A stretch of 35,385 bases of DNA from Polyangiaceae bacterium. Lineage in GTDB: Bacteria; Myxococcota_A; Polyangia; Polyangiales; Polyangiaceae. The stretch is taken from NCBI GenBank assembly GCA_025937835.1, contig JAICQO010000071.1, forward strand, positions 1 to 35,385, read 5' to 3'. The notes under the pieces are model-generated. The model was not told where the DNA came from and made no database searches. It saw only the letters and a program-made list of their open reading frames with translations. Below are positions 16,964-25,784 of the stretch, piece after piece (positions within the stretch are counted from its first letter, which is position 1; every line of letters starts with the position of its first letter). A program made the translations under genes and the position numbers.

Positions 16964-17827
16964 TCACCTCGCCCGCAGCAGCCGATCGATGTGCCGGCAC
17001 TCCCAGGCCACCGCGCGCTCGTACTGCCTGAACTCGCGCTCGCGGCGCAGGAACTCGGGCGGATGCAGCAGCGTGCGCGAGCCGACACGAGCCTCGGGCA
17101 TCACGTGGTGCAAGAGCTCGTGGAAGACGATGTACTTGACGAAGTAGCGAGGCACCCAGGCGCGATCGAGCACGGGGTGAACGCGGATCAAGCGCTCGAT
17201 GGCGCTGTAGCTGCCGAGCTTGATGCTGCGCCGGGCACGCCCGCTCGCCGGGCGCGTCTTCTTGCCCCAAGTGATGAGCACGTTGGCGAGCACGCCGCCG
17301 AAGTACTCGTGGTTCAACTCACCCAGGATCTCGACCAGGTCGTGGACCTCCCCCCGGGTGTGGAGCGGGCCGGGCACCGGGCGCGAGGCGCGGATGCGGT
17401 GGGAGTTCTCGTCGATGTACTCGCCGATCGCCTGTGACGCCTGACGGTCGCCATCGACCACGTAAGCGACGAGCGCCTCCAGCACCCGATCCGGGGCCCC
17501 GAGGAACATCATGTGCACCCGGACCTGGAGCACGCCCCGGGCCTTGCTGTGGGTGATCATGCGCCTGCGATTGTCCGTGATCGCGAGCTGCACGGCGCCG
17601 CCGAACGCCGCCATGAAGCGGCGCTCGAGCGCTTGCCGCGCTCCTTCGTGCACGAAAATCTGCGGCCCCGCCGGAGTGACCCAAGGCAGGGTCAACGGAG
17701 TGACCCGGGGATCGGGGACGCGCAGCGCACCGGTCGCCATGCGCGGCATCGCCGCGGCACGAACCCGCGAACCAGCCCGCCGCTGCTTCGGCGTGGCCAT
17801 CCAGGGGAAACCGAGTTGGGGGGTCAT
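16964..17827 (-). CDS. SprT-like zinc metalloprotease domain protein
   Basis: 287 aa from ATG 17827; internal ATGs in the basic N-terminus are possible later starts. The HExxH site is FHELLHH (H236-E237-H240) and a later histidine (LLHPPEF, H255) could be the third zinc ligand, as in SprT/Spartan-type proteins. Also typical are ELNHEYFGGVL and an ITWG-type strand before the helix. No signal peptide, so it is cytoplasmic. Eukaryotic Spartan cleaves DNA-protein crosslinks; bacterial SprT-like proteins are little studied. It lies on the recA strand and downstream of recA, but a hairpin between them argues for separate transcription. The first 110 residues match nothing recognised. Confidence 0.8.
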   Translation of the reverse strand: MTPQLGFPWMATPKQRRAGSRVRAAAMPRMATGALRVPDPRVTPLTLPWVTPAGPQIFVHEGARQALERRFMAAFGGAVQLAITDNRRRMITHSKARGVLQVRVHMMFLGAPDRVLEALVAYVVDGDRQASQAIGEYIDENSHRIRASRPVPGPLHTRGEVHDLVEILGELNHEYFGGVLANVLITWGKKTRPASGRARRSIKLGSYSAIERLIRVHPVLDRAWVPRYFVKYIVFHELLHHVMPEARVGSRTLLHPPEFLRREREFRQYERAVAWECRHIDRLLRAR

Positions 17828-18065
17828 GGGCGGGCTCAGAAGGCGCTACCTCGCTGGGAGTAAGGTGCAGGATCCGAAGCGTCAAGGAATCGCGATTTCT
17901 TCATTAGTTTCAATTGGTTACAGGCAATTATCCGCCCTTGGGAGACGCCCGGCCTAAGTCCTCGTTCTGCATGGGGATTGACCCCCCGCCCCCGCGAATC
18001 CCCGAGGGAAACGAGCCGTGGTGCGCGGCGAGCTGTCCCCCGAAAAGTCAAAGGATCTAAGTAAC

Positions 18066-18074
18066 TTATCCACA
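18066..18074 (+). promoter_or_regulatory. Consensus DnaA box (TTATCCACA)
   Basis: An exact match to the classical 9-mer, in a local AT-rich pocket (aagtaacTTATCCACAagttg), in non-coding DNA upstream of the SprT-like gene. A single box is not an origin; it may be a DnaA-responsive control site or chance. Confidence 0.45.
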
Positions 18075-18138
18075 AGTTGCGGAGAACCTGGGGGCTCGCG
18101 CACTCGGGGCACAACACCCGAATCGGGTCTCGAAAACG

Positions 18139-18178
18139 CGATTGGCACTCACCCCAGACTCGGGATGCGTGCCAATCG
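18139..18178 (-). terminator. Terminator hairpin downstream of recA
   Basis: Perfect 10-bp arms CGATTGGCAC (18139-18148) and GTGCCAATCG (18169-18178) with a 20-nt loop, 48 nt beyond the recA stop. Read on the minus strand, the stem is followed by CGTTTTCG, a short U-tract. A second 7-bp GC-rich hairpin (18201-18219) lies between it and the stop codon. Confidence 0.6.
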
Positions 18179-18225
18179 GTGAACCGCGTACGCCTCCTCG
18201 CGCCGCCTGAACGGCGGTGCCGAGC

Positions 18226-19434
<1,209 letters not shown>

Positions 19435-19518
19435 CGACGTTCCTCCGGTACACTCGTTATCCCAGGGCCGGAGCTTTCGACTTCTCGCGGCGGGGGACGA
19501 CCAAAACTCGTAGTCCGG

Positions 19519-19547
19519 CTTATACTGTTCGACTGTTCAGATGTCAA
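19519..19547 (-). promoter_or_regulatory. recA sigma70-type promoter
   Basis: On the minus strand TTGACA (19547-19542), a 17-bp spacer and TATAAG (19524-19519): near-consensus hexamers at ideal spacing. The predicted start is about 19512, giving a leader of roughly 78 nt before the recA ATG. Confidence 0.8.
19525..19540. promoter_or_regulatory. Candidate LexA/SOS operator in the recA promoter spacer
   Basis: CTGTTCGACTGTTCAG fills almost the whole spacer (two GAACAG copies 2 bp apart on the minus strand). It keeps the GTTCAG half of the LexA box described for delta-proteobacteria (Myxococcus) as I remember it, with about three mismatches elsewhere. LexA bound here would block polymerase. Confidence 0.5.
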
Positions 19548-19550
19548 ACC

Positions 19551-19573
19551 TCGGACAGGCGCCGGTCGGACAG
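19551..19573 (-). promoter_or_regulatory. Tandem CTGTCCGA repeats upstream of the recA promoter
   Basis: Two exact 8-bp direct repeats (minus strand CTGTCCGA at 19573-19566 and 19558-19551), 15 bp apart start to start, end 3 bp before the -35. The position suits an activator site. The factor is unknown. Confidence 0.4.
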
Positions 19574-19611
19574 AGAATGTCCCCGAGACGCGACCCTTCG
19601 AAACGGATTCG

Positions 19612-19634
19612 GACGCCTGGCTGATTCAGGCGTC
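19612..19634 (-). terminator. Hairpin at the end of the CBS-protein gene
   Basis: GACGCCTG (19612-19619) and CAGGCGTC (19627-19634) form a perfect 8-bp stem with a 7-nt loop. It spans the TGA stop of the CBS gene, and the minus-strand sequence after it (CGAATCCGTTTCG) has only a weak U-tract. It probably ends the CBS transcript before the recA promoter. Confidence 0.45.
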
Positions 19635-20849
19635 TTCGAGCTTTCGGACCTCGATGCGCTCGGCGCGCCGGGCGCTGGCGCGGAGCACGGTGAAGCGGTG
19701 GCCCTCCCATTCCATGGTGTCGCCGACGCGCGGCACACGGCCCACGAGCTCTGCCACGAAACCCGCGAGGGTGACCATCTCGGTGTCGCTCTCGATGCCG
19801 AGCAGGTCGAAGACCTTGCGGGTTTCGGCCGCGCCACGGCACACGTACACGCCCGGTGCGCGGCGCAAGATGCTCGGATCCACGCGGTCGCTCTCGTCCT
19901 CGATCTCGCCCACGATCTCTTCGAGCACGTCTTCGAGCGTGACGATGCCCTGGGTCCCTCCGTATTCGTCCACCACCATCGCCATGTGGCGGCGCTCTTC
20001 CTGGAAGGTGCGGAGGAGCTTCTCGAGCGGCAACGAACCGGGAACCATCAAGGAAGGGCTCACCAGCGCGTCGAAGTCGACCTCGCCGCCGTTGCGGCGC
20101 ATCGAGAACAAGAGGTCCTTCACCAGCACCACGCCCTCGGCCTTGTCCAGGTTGCCGTCGGCCGTGTACGGGAAGCGACTATGGCCGGAGCGCTCGATGA
20201 GCTTCAGGTTCTCGTCGAGCTCGCGCTCGCCGGACAGGTAGATGACCAGCGAGCGCGGCACCATCACGTCGTAGGCCGTTAGCTCTTTGAGCCGCGCGGC
20301 CCCCTCGATCATGTCCGCGACGCGGCCTCCGACCGCGCCCTCGGTGCGCCCGAAGGCGACGAGCAGGCGGATCTCGTCAATCGAGGTGACCGGCTGCTCG
20401 GTGCCGCGCCGGAGCAGCTTCGCGAACAAGCTGGTGATCCAGATCATCGGCTTCAGCACGAACACCAGGGCGCGCACGACGTACGCGACCGGCGTCGCGA
20501 ACTCGACGACGTAGGTCACGCCCAGCGTCTTCGGCACGATCTCGGAGAAGACGAGCACCATGACCGTGAACACCAGCGAGAACACCCACAGGTGCCGCTC
20601 GTCGAAGACGTCCACGAACATGGCGCCGCTGACCGAGGCACCCACGGTGTGCGCCACCGTGTGAAACGCCACGATCGCCGCGATCGGCACGTCGATCTCG
20701 CGCTTGAAGTCGCGCAGGATCTTGGCAGACTTGCTCTTGCCCAGCGCCTGGATCTGCGCGTGGGAGATCGTCAAAATCACCGACTCGGCCACCGAGCAAC
20801 AAAACGAGACGACGAGCGACCAGAGTACGGTGAGCGTCAGTGCAAGCAT
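19626..20849 (-). CDS. CNNM/CorC-HlyC family membrane protein with CBS pair
   Basis: 407 aa from ATG 20849. The N-terminal CNNM (DUF21) membrane part spans about residues 1-140, with helices at 1-20, about 55-75, 88-108 and 118-138; it includes AESVILTISHAQIQAL and FSEIVPKTLG. A CBS pair follows (about 190-310): YDVMVPRSLVIYL, GHSRFPYTADG, then MVVDEYGGTQGIVTLEDVLEEIVGEIEDE. The C-terminal CorC_HlyC domain (about 325-405) has VTLAGFVAELVGRVPRVGD. Proteins of this class transport or control Mg2+ or other divalent ions at the inner membrane; older names are hemolysin C-like or CorC. All expected parts are present. It lies between the TPR gene and recA on the same strand. Confidence 0.92.
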   Translation of the reverse strand: MLALTLTVLWSLVVSFCCSVAESVILTISHAQIQALGKSKSAKILRDFKREIDVPIAAIVAFHTVAHTVGASVSGAMFVDVFDERHLWVFSLVFTVMVLVFSEIVPKTLGVTYVVEFATPVAYVVRALVFVLKPMIWITSLFAKLLRRGTEQPVTSIDEIRLLVAFGRTEGAVGGRVADMIEGAARLKELTAYDVMVPRSLVIYLSGERELDENLKLIERSGHSRFPYTADGNLDKAEGVVLVKDLLFSMRRNGGEVDFDALVSPSLMVPGSLPLEKLLRTFQEERRHMAMVVDEYGGTQGIVTLEDVLEEIVGEIEDESDRVDPSILRRAPGVYVCRGAAETRKVFDLLGIESDTEMVTLAGFVAELVGRVPRVGDTMEWEGHRFTVLRASARRAERIEVRKLEDA

Positions 20850-21044
20850 GGGACGGAAGCGCGCCTCGGTTCAGCGCCGGCTGCCGCGTCGAGCGCGGGC
20901 GGCCGCTCACTTGGACAGTCGACCCCGTGAGGAGCCGGCCGCGTGAACTCCGGATGACGTTCCGCGCGCGAGCCTATACCGTTCCGACCGGATCGGTCGA
21001 GCTGACCGCTCGGGCAGCCAGAAATGCCGGGGAAACGCGGCGCG
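20850..21044. other. 195-bp gap between the TPR and CBS-protein genes
   Basis: No gene seen. It holds a small inverted repeat GACCG-GAT-CGGTC (20985-20997), about 50 nt past the TPR stop, which is too short to call as a terminator. Confidence 0.4.
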
Positions 21045-22199
21045 TCAGGCCTTGCGGGTGCCGGCCAGCTTTTGCTGCTGTTGCTGCAGATACTGGGCGA
21101 CGAAGCGCGAGCGCTCCATGGCGAACTGCTTGACCTCGCGGTTCTGAGCGCCCGCGAGCGCGTTCAGGAGCTTCGTGACGCGCTCGATCTGACGCTTCTG
21201 GAACAGCGCCTCGAAGTAGTTGTGCGCGAGCCGCACGTCGTTCGTCATCTTGCCCTCGTGCTTCGAGAGCAGGTCGATCACGGCGTCGATGTCGCCGGCC
21301 TGACCGTAGAGCGCCGACAGACACACGAGCGCCAGCGGGTCGTTCTCGTTCCGAGCCACCGCCTTCTTGGCGAAGGCGATCGCCTTGTCGCGCTTGTCGT
21401 CCTCGGCGGCGTACAGGCCCTGCACCGCGATGAAGGGGGCGGCCGTCTTCTGGTTCGCCTCCGTGTTGGCGAGCTCCTCGACCGCCTTCTCCGCGGCCTC
21501 TTCGCCCTCGGTGCGCTCGACGAGCGAGTACAGGAAAGCCCAGGCGTCGACGCTGTTCGGCGCCTTCTGGATGGCCTGCTCGATCATCTTGCGCTCCTCG
21601 ACCGCGTCGCCCTTGCCCTGAAAGACCTTGGCCAGGTGCAGCGCCGGGAACGGGCTGTCCTTCAGCAGGTTCTGCGCGCCGCGCAGCGTGGCCTCGGCCT
21701 TGTCCCACTTCTCTTGCTGAACCTGGGAGATGCCGAGCGCCATCCAGTCCTCGCCCTCGCCGCCGAGCGCGACGATCTTGCCGAGCACCTTCTCGGCCTG
21801 CTCGAAGCGGCCGTGCTTCATCAACTCCTGAGCCAACATGCGGCCGCGGCCGAGGTCCGACTGATCCTCGTTCCAGTGCTTCTCGAGGCCGGCGATCAAA
21901 TCTTCGAGCCCGATCGCGAGCGGACGGCCTTCTGCGTCCTGCACCTGCACGGCGGGGCCGTTGAAGCCGAGCATCTGCCACATCTGGTCGATCTGCAGCG
22001 CGACCGGGCCGGCTTTGATCTGCTCCATGAACTGTTCGTCGACCTTGTTCATCGGGAGCACGACCAGCGCGTTGCCGGGGACCCCGCCCGGAAATGCGCT
22101 CACGGGAGCGACGATTGCAGCGCCTCCCTGCAACTGGAGATTGGCTTGCACGCCGCCGCTCGCTCCGCTTCCACCACCGACCGGGTTCGACTGGGACAT
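21045..22199 (-). CDS. Cytoplasmic tetratricopeptide-repeat protein
   Basis: 384 aa from ATG 22199, with a GAGGT ribosome site 9 nt before it. The first 50 residues are Gly/Ala-rich and low in charge. From about residue 110 on, helix pairs of TPR type follow: RGRMLAQELMKHGRFEQAEKVLGKI, GISQVQQEKWDKAEATL, HLAKVFQGKGDAVEERKMI, LVCLSALYGQAGDIDAVIDLL, HNYFEALFQKRQIERVTKLL. A Gln run (YLQQQQQKL) lies near the end. No signal peptide. TPR proteins act as scaffolds; nothing here points to a specific partner. It is divergent from the barrel gene at 22394. Confidence 0.8.
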   Translation of the reverse strand: MSQSNPVGGGSGASGGVQANLQLQGGAAIVAPVSAFPGGVPGNALVVLPMNKVDEQFMEQIKAGPVALQIDQMWQMLGFNGPAVQVQDAEGRPLAIGLEDLIAGLEKHWNEDQSDLGRGRMLAQELMKHGRFEQAEKVLGKIVALGGEGEDWMALGISQVQQEKWDKAEATLRGAQNLLKDSPFPALHLAKVFQGKGDAVEERKMIEQAIQKAPNSVDAWAFLYSLVERTEGEEAAEKAVEELANTEANQKTAAPFIAVQGLYAAEDDKRDKAIAFAKKAVARNENDPLALVCLSALYGQAGDIDAVIDLLSKHEGKMTNDVRLAHNYFEALFQKRQIERVTKLLNALAGAQNREVKQFAMERSRFVAQYLQQQQQKLAGTRKA

Positions 22200-22393
22200 C
22201 GACTGAATACCTCGACTCGCTCTGCTTCGATGCGACTTCCGCGTCCCGTCCCGCTAGAACGGGGGAAAAAGCGCCCGGGGGTGGTAGCAGCGTGGCCCGG
22301 AGCCCGCAACAGTCGAGGTGCTCCCGCGTCAGGCCGGAGACCCGGCGCCCGGGAATGTTCGGCCGACGGCGCGCTCGTGATAGTGACGGGTTC

Positions 22394-23014
22394 ATGAGCC
22401 TCCTGAGCCCCCCCTTACTGCGAGTGGTCTTCCTGGCCGCGGCGTGCACGGCAGCTCTCGGGTTTACTCGGCCGGCCGCGGCGGACACGCTGATCATCGA
22501 CCGCCCCGGAGCGCACCCCCATTATCAGTTCGAGGCCGAGCCGCACGTGCTGCTCGGTTTCATCGATCCTCCCGGTCACGCTCAGGGCAGCGGCTACGGC
22601 GCCGGCTTCCGCGGCACCTTCGAGATCGTGGACAACGGCTTCATCGGCAAGATCAACAACACCGTCGGCATCGGCCTGGGCCTCGACTTCGTGCACTATT
22701 CCCGCGGACAATCGCGCTGCGTGCGGCGCGACACGGTCGATCAGTGCGCGGCGTTCGACGACGATTTCACGGTCGACAACGTCTGGGTGCCGATCGTCAT
22801 GCAGTGGAACTTCTGGCTCAGCCGCAACTGGTCCGTGTTCGGCGAGCCCGGTACCGCCCTACGCTTCCAGTCCGGCGATGGCATCGACAGCGAGTTCCAC
22901 ATCGAGCCGCTGCAAATGTTCGTCGGCGGCCGCTTCCACTTCTCCGACACCCTCACCCTCACCATGCGCATGGGCTACCCCACCTTCTCGGTAGGCATGT
23001 CTTTCCTGCTCTAA
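22394..23014 (+). CDS. Small outer-membrane beta-barrel-like protein
   Basis: 206 aa from ATG 22394. The longer open frame upstream is antisense to the TPR gene, and this ATG opens the signal peptide (SLLSPPLLRVVFLAAACTAALG, cleavage near AAA-D). Strand pattern: HYQFEAEPHVLLGFID, YGAGFRGTFEIVDNGF, VGIGLGLDFVHYS, VPIVMQWNFWLSRNWSVFGEPG, LQMFVGGRFHFSDTLTLTMRMGYPTFSVGMSFLL, ending in a hydrophobic last strand. Two cysteines (SRCVRRDTVDQC) probably pair in a loop. Similar small barrels are common in myxobacteria; no named family recognised. Confidence 0.75.
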   Translation: MSLLSPPLLRVVFLAAACTAALGFTRPAAADTLIIDRPGAHPHYQFEAEPHVLLGFIDPPGHAQGSGYGAGFRGTFEIVDNGFIGKINNTVGIGLGLDFVHYSRGQSRCVRRDTVDQCAAFDDDFTVDNVWVPIVMQWNFWLSRNWSVFGEPGTALRFQSGDGIDSEFHIEPLQMFVGGRFHFSDTLTLTMRMGYPTFSVGMSFLL

Positions 23015-23046
23015 GCCACGACTAAGCGCGTCGCGGACGGGGGGAT

Positions 23047-23220
23047 GCAACAAGAAGGTTGGAAGGGAGGAAGACAGGAAGGGATTTTCTTGTCGTGAGG
23101 GACTGAGCCGCTATCGCGAACCGAGGCACTAGCGGCCGCATCGGGCCAGCTGCCTGAACGGTTCTGCCCGACAAGAAAACAAACCCTTCCCGTCTTCCCC
23201 CCTTCAAGTCTTCTTGTTGC
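23047..23220. repeat. Long imperfect inverted repeat (about 50-nt arms)
   Basis: Left arm 23047-23095 and right arm 23169-23220 are reverse complements at 43 of 49 positions, plus one 3-nt gap. The left arm is purine-rich on the plus strand (for example GGAAGGGAGGAAGACAGGA). The 73-nt loop carries its own perfect 7-bp hairpin (GCCGCTA 23107-23113, TAGCGGC 23130-23136). It fills the gap between two convergent genes. It could be a two-way terminator, a small mobile repeat (MITE/REP-like) or a structured RNA. Confidence 0.8.
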
Positions 23221-23251
23221 CCGGATCGCAAACCGCCGGACCCGGCCTTTC

Positions 23252-23974
23252 TCAGTGGAAAGAGAAGCGCAGCTCGTGGTCGCAGACCCGGAAGACGTCG
23301 CCTTCGGCGATGGCTTTGCGTTGGACGCGTTGGCCGTTGTACTCGACGCCGTTGGTCGAGCCCATGTCCACGATGTAGTAGTGCCCGCTCGAGAACTCGA
23401 TCATGGCGTGCTGGCGGGACACGTTCGGATCCTTGATCGTCAGATCGCTCGTCTGCTTGCCGCGACCGATGATGAAGCGGTCCTTGTTCACGGGGAAGAC
23501 TTCGCCCTGGTAGTAGATCGATAGCGCGCCGGTGTTGGCGGCGACCGCGCGCGGAGGGGGCGGCGGCGCGGCGGTTTTCGGCGGTGCGAGCGGCGGCGGC
23601 GCGCGCCGGGAGGCACCGGCGGGCGGCGGCGGAGGAGGCGGAGGAGGAGCTGCAGTCGGCGGCCGCTTCGGTGGAGGCACGCCGATCGGGCGCGCGGTGG
23701 GCGCGGTGGTGAGCGCGGGCGGCGGCGGTGGCGGCGGCGCCACGATCGGCCCGCCGGGCAGCGGCGCGGCCACCGACCCCGATCCCGGTGCCATCGACGG
23801 ACCGACGGTCTGGGCGCCGCCACCGTAGCCGCGCTGGCGCGCGTACTGTTTCATGGCGTCGTTGATCAGGTAGTCGACGGAGCACTCGAGCTCCTTCGCC
23901 ATCTGCTCGAACTTCTGCCAGAGCGCCTCGCGGCTCTGGAACGTGCGGCTGACTTTCTTGTTGGGGTCGCTCAT
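23252..23974 (-). CDS. Ribbon-helix-helix-like plus FHA domain fusion protein
   Basis: 240 aa from ATG 23974; a GTG at 23995 is in frame but has no better ribosome site. Residues 8-50 (VSRTFQSREALWQKFEQMA, ECSVDYLINDAMKQYARQ) look like a CopG/MetJ-type ribbon-helix-helix DNA-binding domain, with one strand followed by two helices. A Pro-rich disordered linker spans about 52-145. The C-terminal FHA domain (about 150-240) has the expected GRG, SRQHAMIEF and STNGVEYNG motifs that bind phosphothreonine peptides. Myxobacteria have many Ser/Thr kinases, so a phospho-controlled DNA-binding protein is plausible (inference). It follows the HEAT-repeat lipoprotein gene by 37 nt on the same strand. Confidence 0.82.
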   Translation of the reverse strand: MSDPNKKVSRTFQSREALWQKFEQMAKELECSVDYLINDAMKQYARQRGYGGGAQTVGPSMAPGSGSVAAPLPGGPIVAPPPPPPPALTTAPTARPIGVPPPKRPPTAAPPPPPPPPPAGASRRAPPPLAPPKTAAPPPPPRAVAANTGALSIYYQGEVFPVNKDRFIIGRGKQTSDLTIKDPNVSRQHAMIEFSSGHYYIVDMGSTNGVEYNGQRVQRKAIAEGDVFRVCDHELRFSFH

Positions 23975-24011
23975 CAGTCGTCTCGTCGCGCGCACCCGCG
24001 CACAGGGCGGG

Positions 24012-25601
24012 TCATGTCTTCCCCCCGGGTCGTGATTCCATCGCGGGCTTGATGCAGAAGCTCACGAAGTCGCCAATCGTGGCGATGTCCTTGGTCTCGG
24101 ACTTGTCGCCAGCTCGCACGTCGCACTTCCACTCGCAGTCTCTGGCGTCCTTCGCGCAGGACGGAACGCGCGTCTTGTCCTGCTCGTAGGCCTGGACCTT
24201 GGGCAGGTCCGCGCGGGTTCCAACGGCATAGTAGTAACCGAGCGCGCTGGTCCTCACCTGCGCCGAGTAGGGCGGGGCTGCGTACTTCGCAGCGACCTCG
24301 GCGGGTGAAGGGGGACCTTTCATCGCGGAAAGTAACGCACCATAGCGCAGCGGCTCGTTGATTGACATCCCGCGCACCTTGGAGAGCCGCGCGAAGAAGC
24401 TCTCGAGATCGGGCGTGTCGCTCATCCGCAGCACCAGCCCGGCGGCCACCCAGCGAACACGCCAGTTCGGGTTGTCGAAGAGCACGTACAGCTTTTCGAG
24501 CACCATCGGCCTCGGGAACTCACCGACGCGCTGCAGCGCAGCGTCGCGCATCTCGTCCTTCACCTCGGGGCCGCCGCCGGCGATGGCCAGCAGCGCGTCG
24601 ACATGGGCGGGGTTCGACTTATCGAGCTTGTTCTGCAGTGCGACGAGCGCGCTCGACCGCAGCCGTTCGCTCTTCTGCTTGTCTTCCGCGGTCTGGAGCA
24701 GGTAATCGACGACGGGTCGGGTGCCGAGCCGCTTCATCGAGGTCATGACGCGCAGCACCTCTTCCTCCTGGTACTGCAGGACCTGCTTCTTGAGGTCTTC
24801 CGGTTTCACCACCAATTTCGAGGCCTTGTTGGCAGCCTCCACGACCGGCGTCTTCTGCTGGATCCAGGCGGGCGAGGCGGTCTCCTTGGCGATCGCGACC
24901 AGGCGCTGGCCCGCCGCGAGCTTCGTTGGCTCGTCGCCGAAGTCGGCGATCAGGTCGACCATGCGATCGAGCTTGGCCGCACCGAGCGTCATTTGCGCGG
25001 GCAGCGGGCGCACGCCTTCGGCCTTCAGCTCGCGCATCACCTGTTCCACGCCGTAGAGCTGGCTCGAGTCGTCGAGCCGCTCCGCGAAGTTGGTGGTGAC
25101 GAAGCGGGCGATCGCGCTCCGCAATCGCTCGCGCAGCGCGGGGTCCGTCAGCAGCGAGCCGCCGTTTTCCGTCAGGATCGCGAAGGCTGCGTCCTTGAAC
25201 GGGATCCCGGGATCGACGGGCGCCTCGTTACCCTGCGGCTTGGGCCGCGGCTTCTTCATCTCCGCTTCGAGGCGCGGAACGAGCTCTGCGATCAGAGCGC
25301 TGCGAGTCGCCGGCGGCAGCTGGCCGAGCGCCGCGATCAAACCTGGTTGATCGTCGCCGCCCTGGATCCCCACGCGCCGCCCGCTTCGCGGCTTCATCCC
25401 GATCAACGCGACCGCGGCCTCGACGCGCAGATCGAGCGGGTACTTTTCGTGCGTGAGCACGGCCGTCAGCTTCTTGGGTCCCTGTGAGGTGGCGGCCCAG
25501 CGGGTGACGTCGTCCGTGCTCGTGCGACAAGCGCCGAGCGAAAGTGCAACCACAGCTGTGGCCACGACCAGCGTCCGGCCAGTGGAAGCCCCCAGGTGCA
25601 T
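24012..25601 (-). CDS. HEAT-repeat lipoprotein
   Basis: 529 aa from ATG 25601. The frame opens further up (25697), but ATG 25601 precedes a typical lipoprotein signal (HLGASTGRTLVVATAVVALSLGAC) with an LGAC lipobox. The mature part is almost wholly helical, with HEAT-like repeats: LRVEAAVALIGM, LRSSALVALQNKLDKSN, EMRDAALQRVGEFPRPMVLEKLYVLF, NWRVRWVAAGLVLRM. Near the C-terminus are four cysteines (VPSCAKDARDCEWKCDV, and FVSFCIKP). The lipid anchor puts it at the periplasmic face of a membrane. Such solenoids hold partners; none is known here. It is divergent from ftsK and upstream of the RHH-FHA gene. Confidence 0.8.
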   Translation of the reverse strand: MHLGASTGRTLVVATAVVALSLGACRTSTDDVTRWAATSQGPKKLTAVLTHEKYPLDLRVEAAVALIGMKPRSGRRVGIQGGDDQPGLIAALGQLPPATRSALIAELVPRLEAEMKKPRPKPQGNEAPVDPGIPFKDAAFAILTENGGSLLTDPALRERLRSAIARFVTTNFAERLDDSSQLYGVEQVMRELKAEGVRPLPAQMTLGAAKLDRMVDLIADFGDEPTKLAAGQRLVAIAKETASPAWIQQKTPVVEAANKASKLVVKPEDLKKQVLQYQEEEVLRVMTSMKRLGTRPVVDYLLQTAEDKQKSERLRSSALVALQNKLDKSNPAHVDALLAIAGGGPEVKDEMRDAALQRVGEFPRPMVLEKLYVLFDNPNWRVRWVAAGLVLRMSDTPDLESFFARLSKVRGMSINEPLRYGALLSAMKGPPSPAEVAAKYAAPPYSAQVRTSALGYYYAVGTRADLPKVQAYEQDKTRVPSCAKDARDCEWKCDVRAGDKSETKDIATIGDFVSFCIKPAMESRPGGKT

Positions 25602-25717
25602 CGGGATTCGGTAGCTCCGTTCTTTCGCGGGCGTCCGGCATGATCGCCGAAAGCGCAGCAGCGAGCGATGGTACAGCTCGGCGGTATTCGGACTCAAGGT
25701 AGTCGCAGTTTGACACG

Positions 25718-25741
25718 TTGCGTTATCCCGTCGGAACGCAA
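25718..25741. promoter_or_regulatory. Inverted repeat in the HEAT/ftsK divergent region
   Basis: TTGCGTT (25718-25724) and AACGCAA (25735-25741) form a perfect 7-bp inverted repeat with a 10-bp centre, in the 183-bp gap between divergent starts. It could be an operator serving either gene. No factor is known. Confidence 0.3.
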
Positions 25742-25784
25742 AACTTGGTGGTCAAAGGTAGCTGCATGTAGTTATCTGTAGGCC

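Larger units (their letters stand above)
17828..18225. other. 398-bp gap between the SprT-like gene and recA
   Basis: It contains the recA 3' hairpins (18201-18219 and 18139-18178), a consensus DnaA box (18066-18074), a 7-bp inverted repeat GGGGATT/AATCCCC (17973-17979 and 17997-18003) and an AT-rich stretch (about 17890-17935) that may hold the SprT-like gene's promoter. A 22-codon frame starting MKKSRFLDAS ends 9 nt before the SprT-like start; it could be a leader peptide or chance. Confidence 0.5.

Noticed and set aside
17836..18117. Minus-strand frame starting with a CPEC motif (possible zinc ribbon)
   Set aside because: Only one Cys pair, no second pair at ribbon spacing, and the frame crosses the DnaA box and AT-rich gap; probably chance.
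20974..22497. 507-codon minus-strand frame
   Set aside because: Shifted-frame shadow of the TPR gene, rich in Arg/Gly, without repeats.
25710..25735. TTGACA at 25710 as an ftsK promoter
   Set aside because: No -10-like hexamer stands 16-18 bp downstream; the nearby TTATCC is only 7 bp away.
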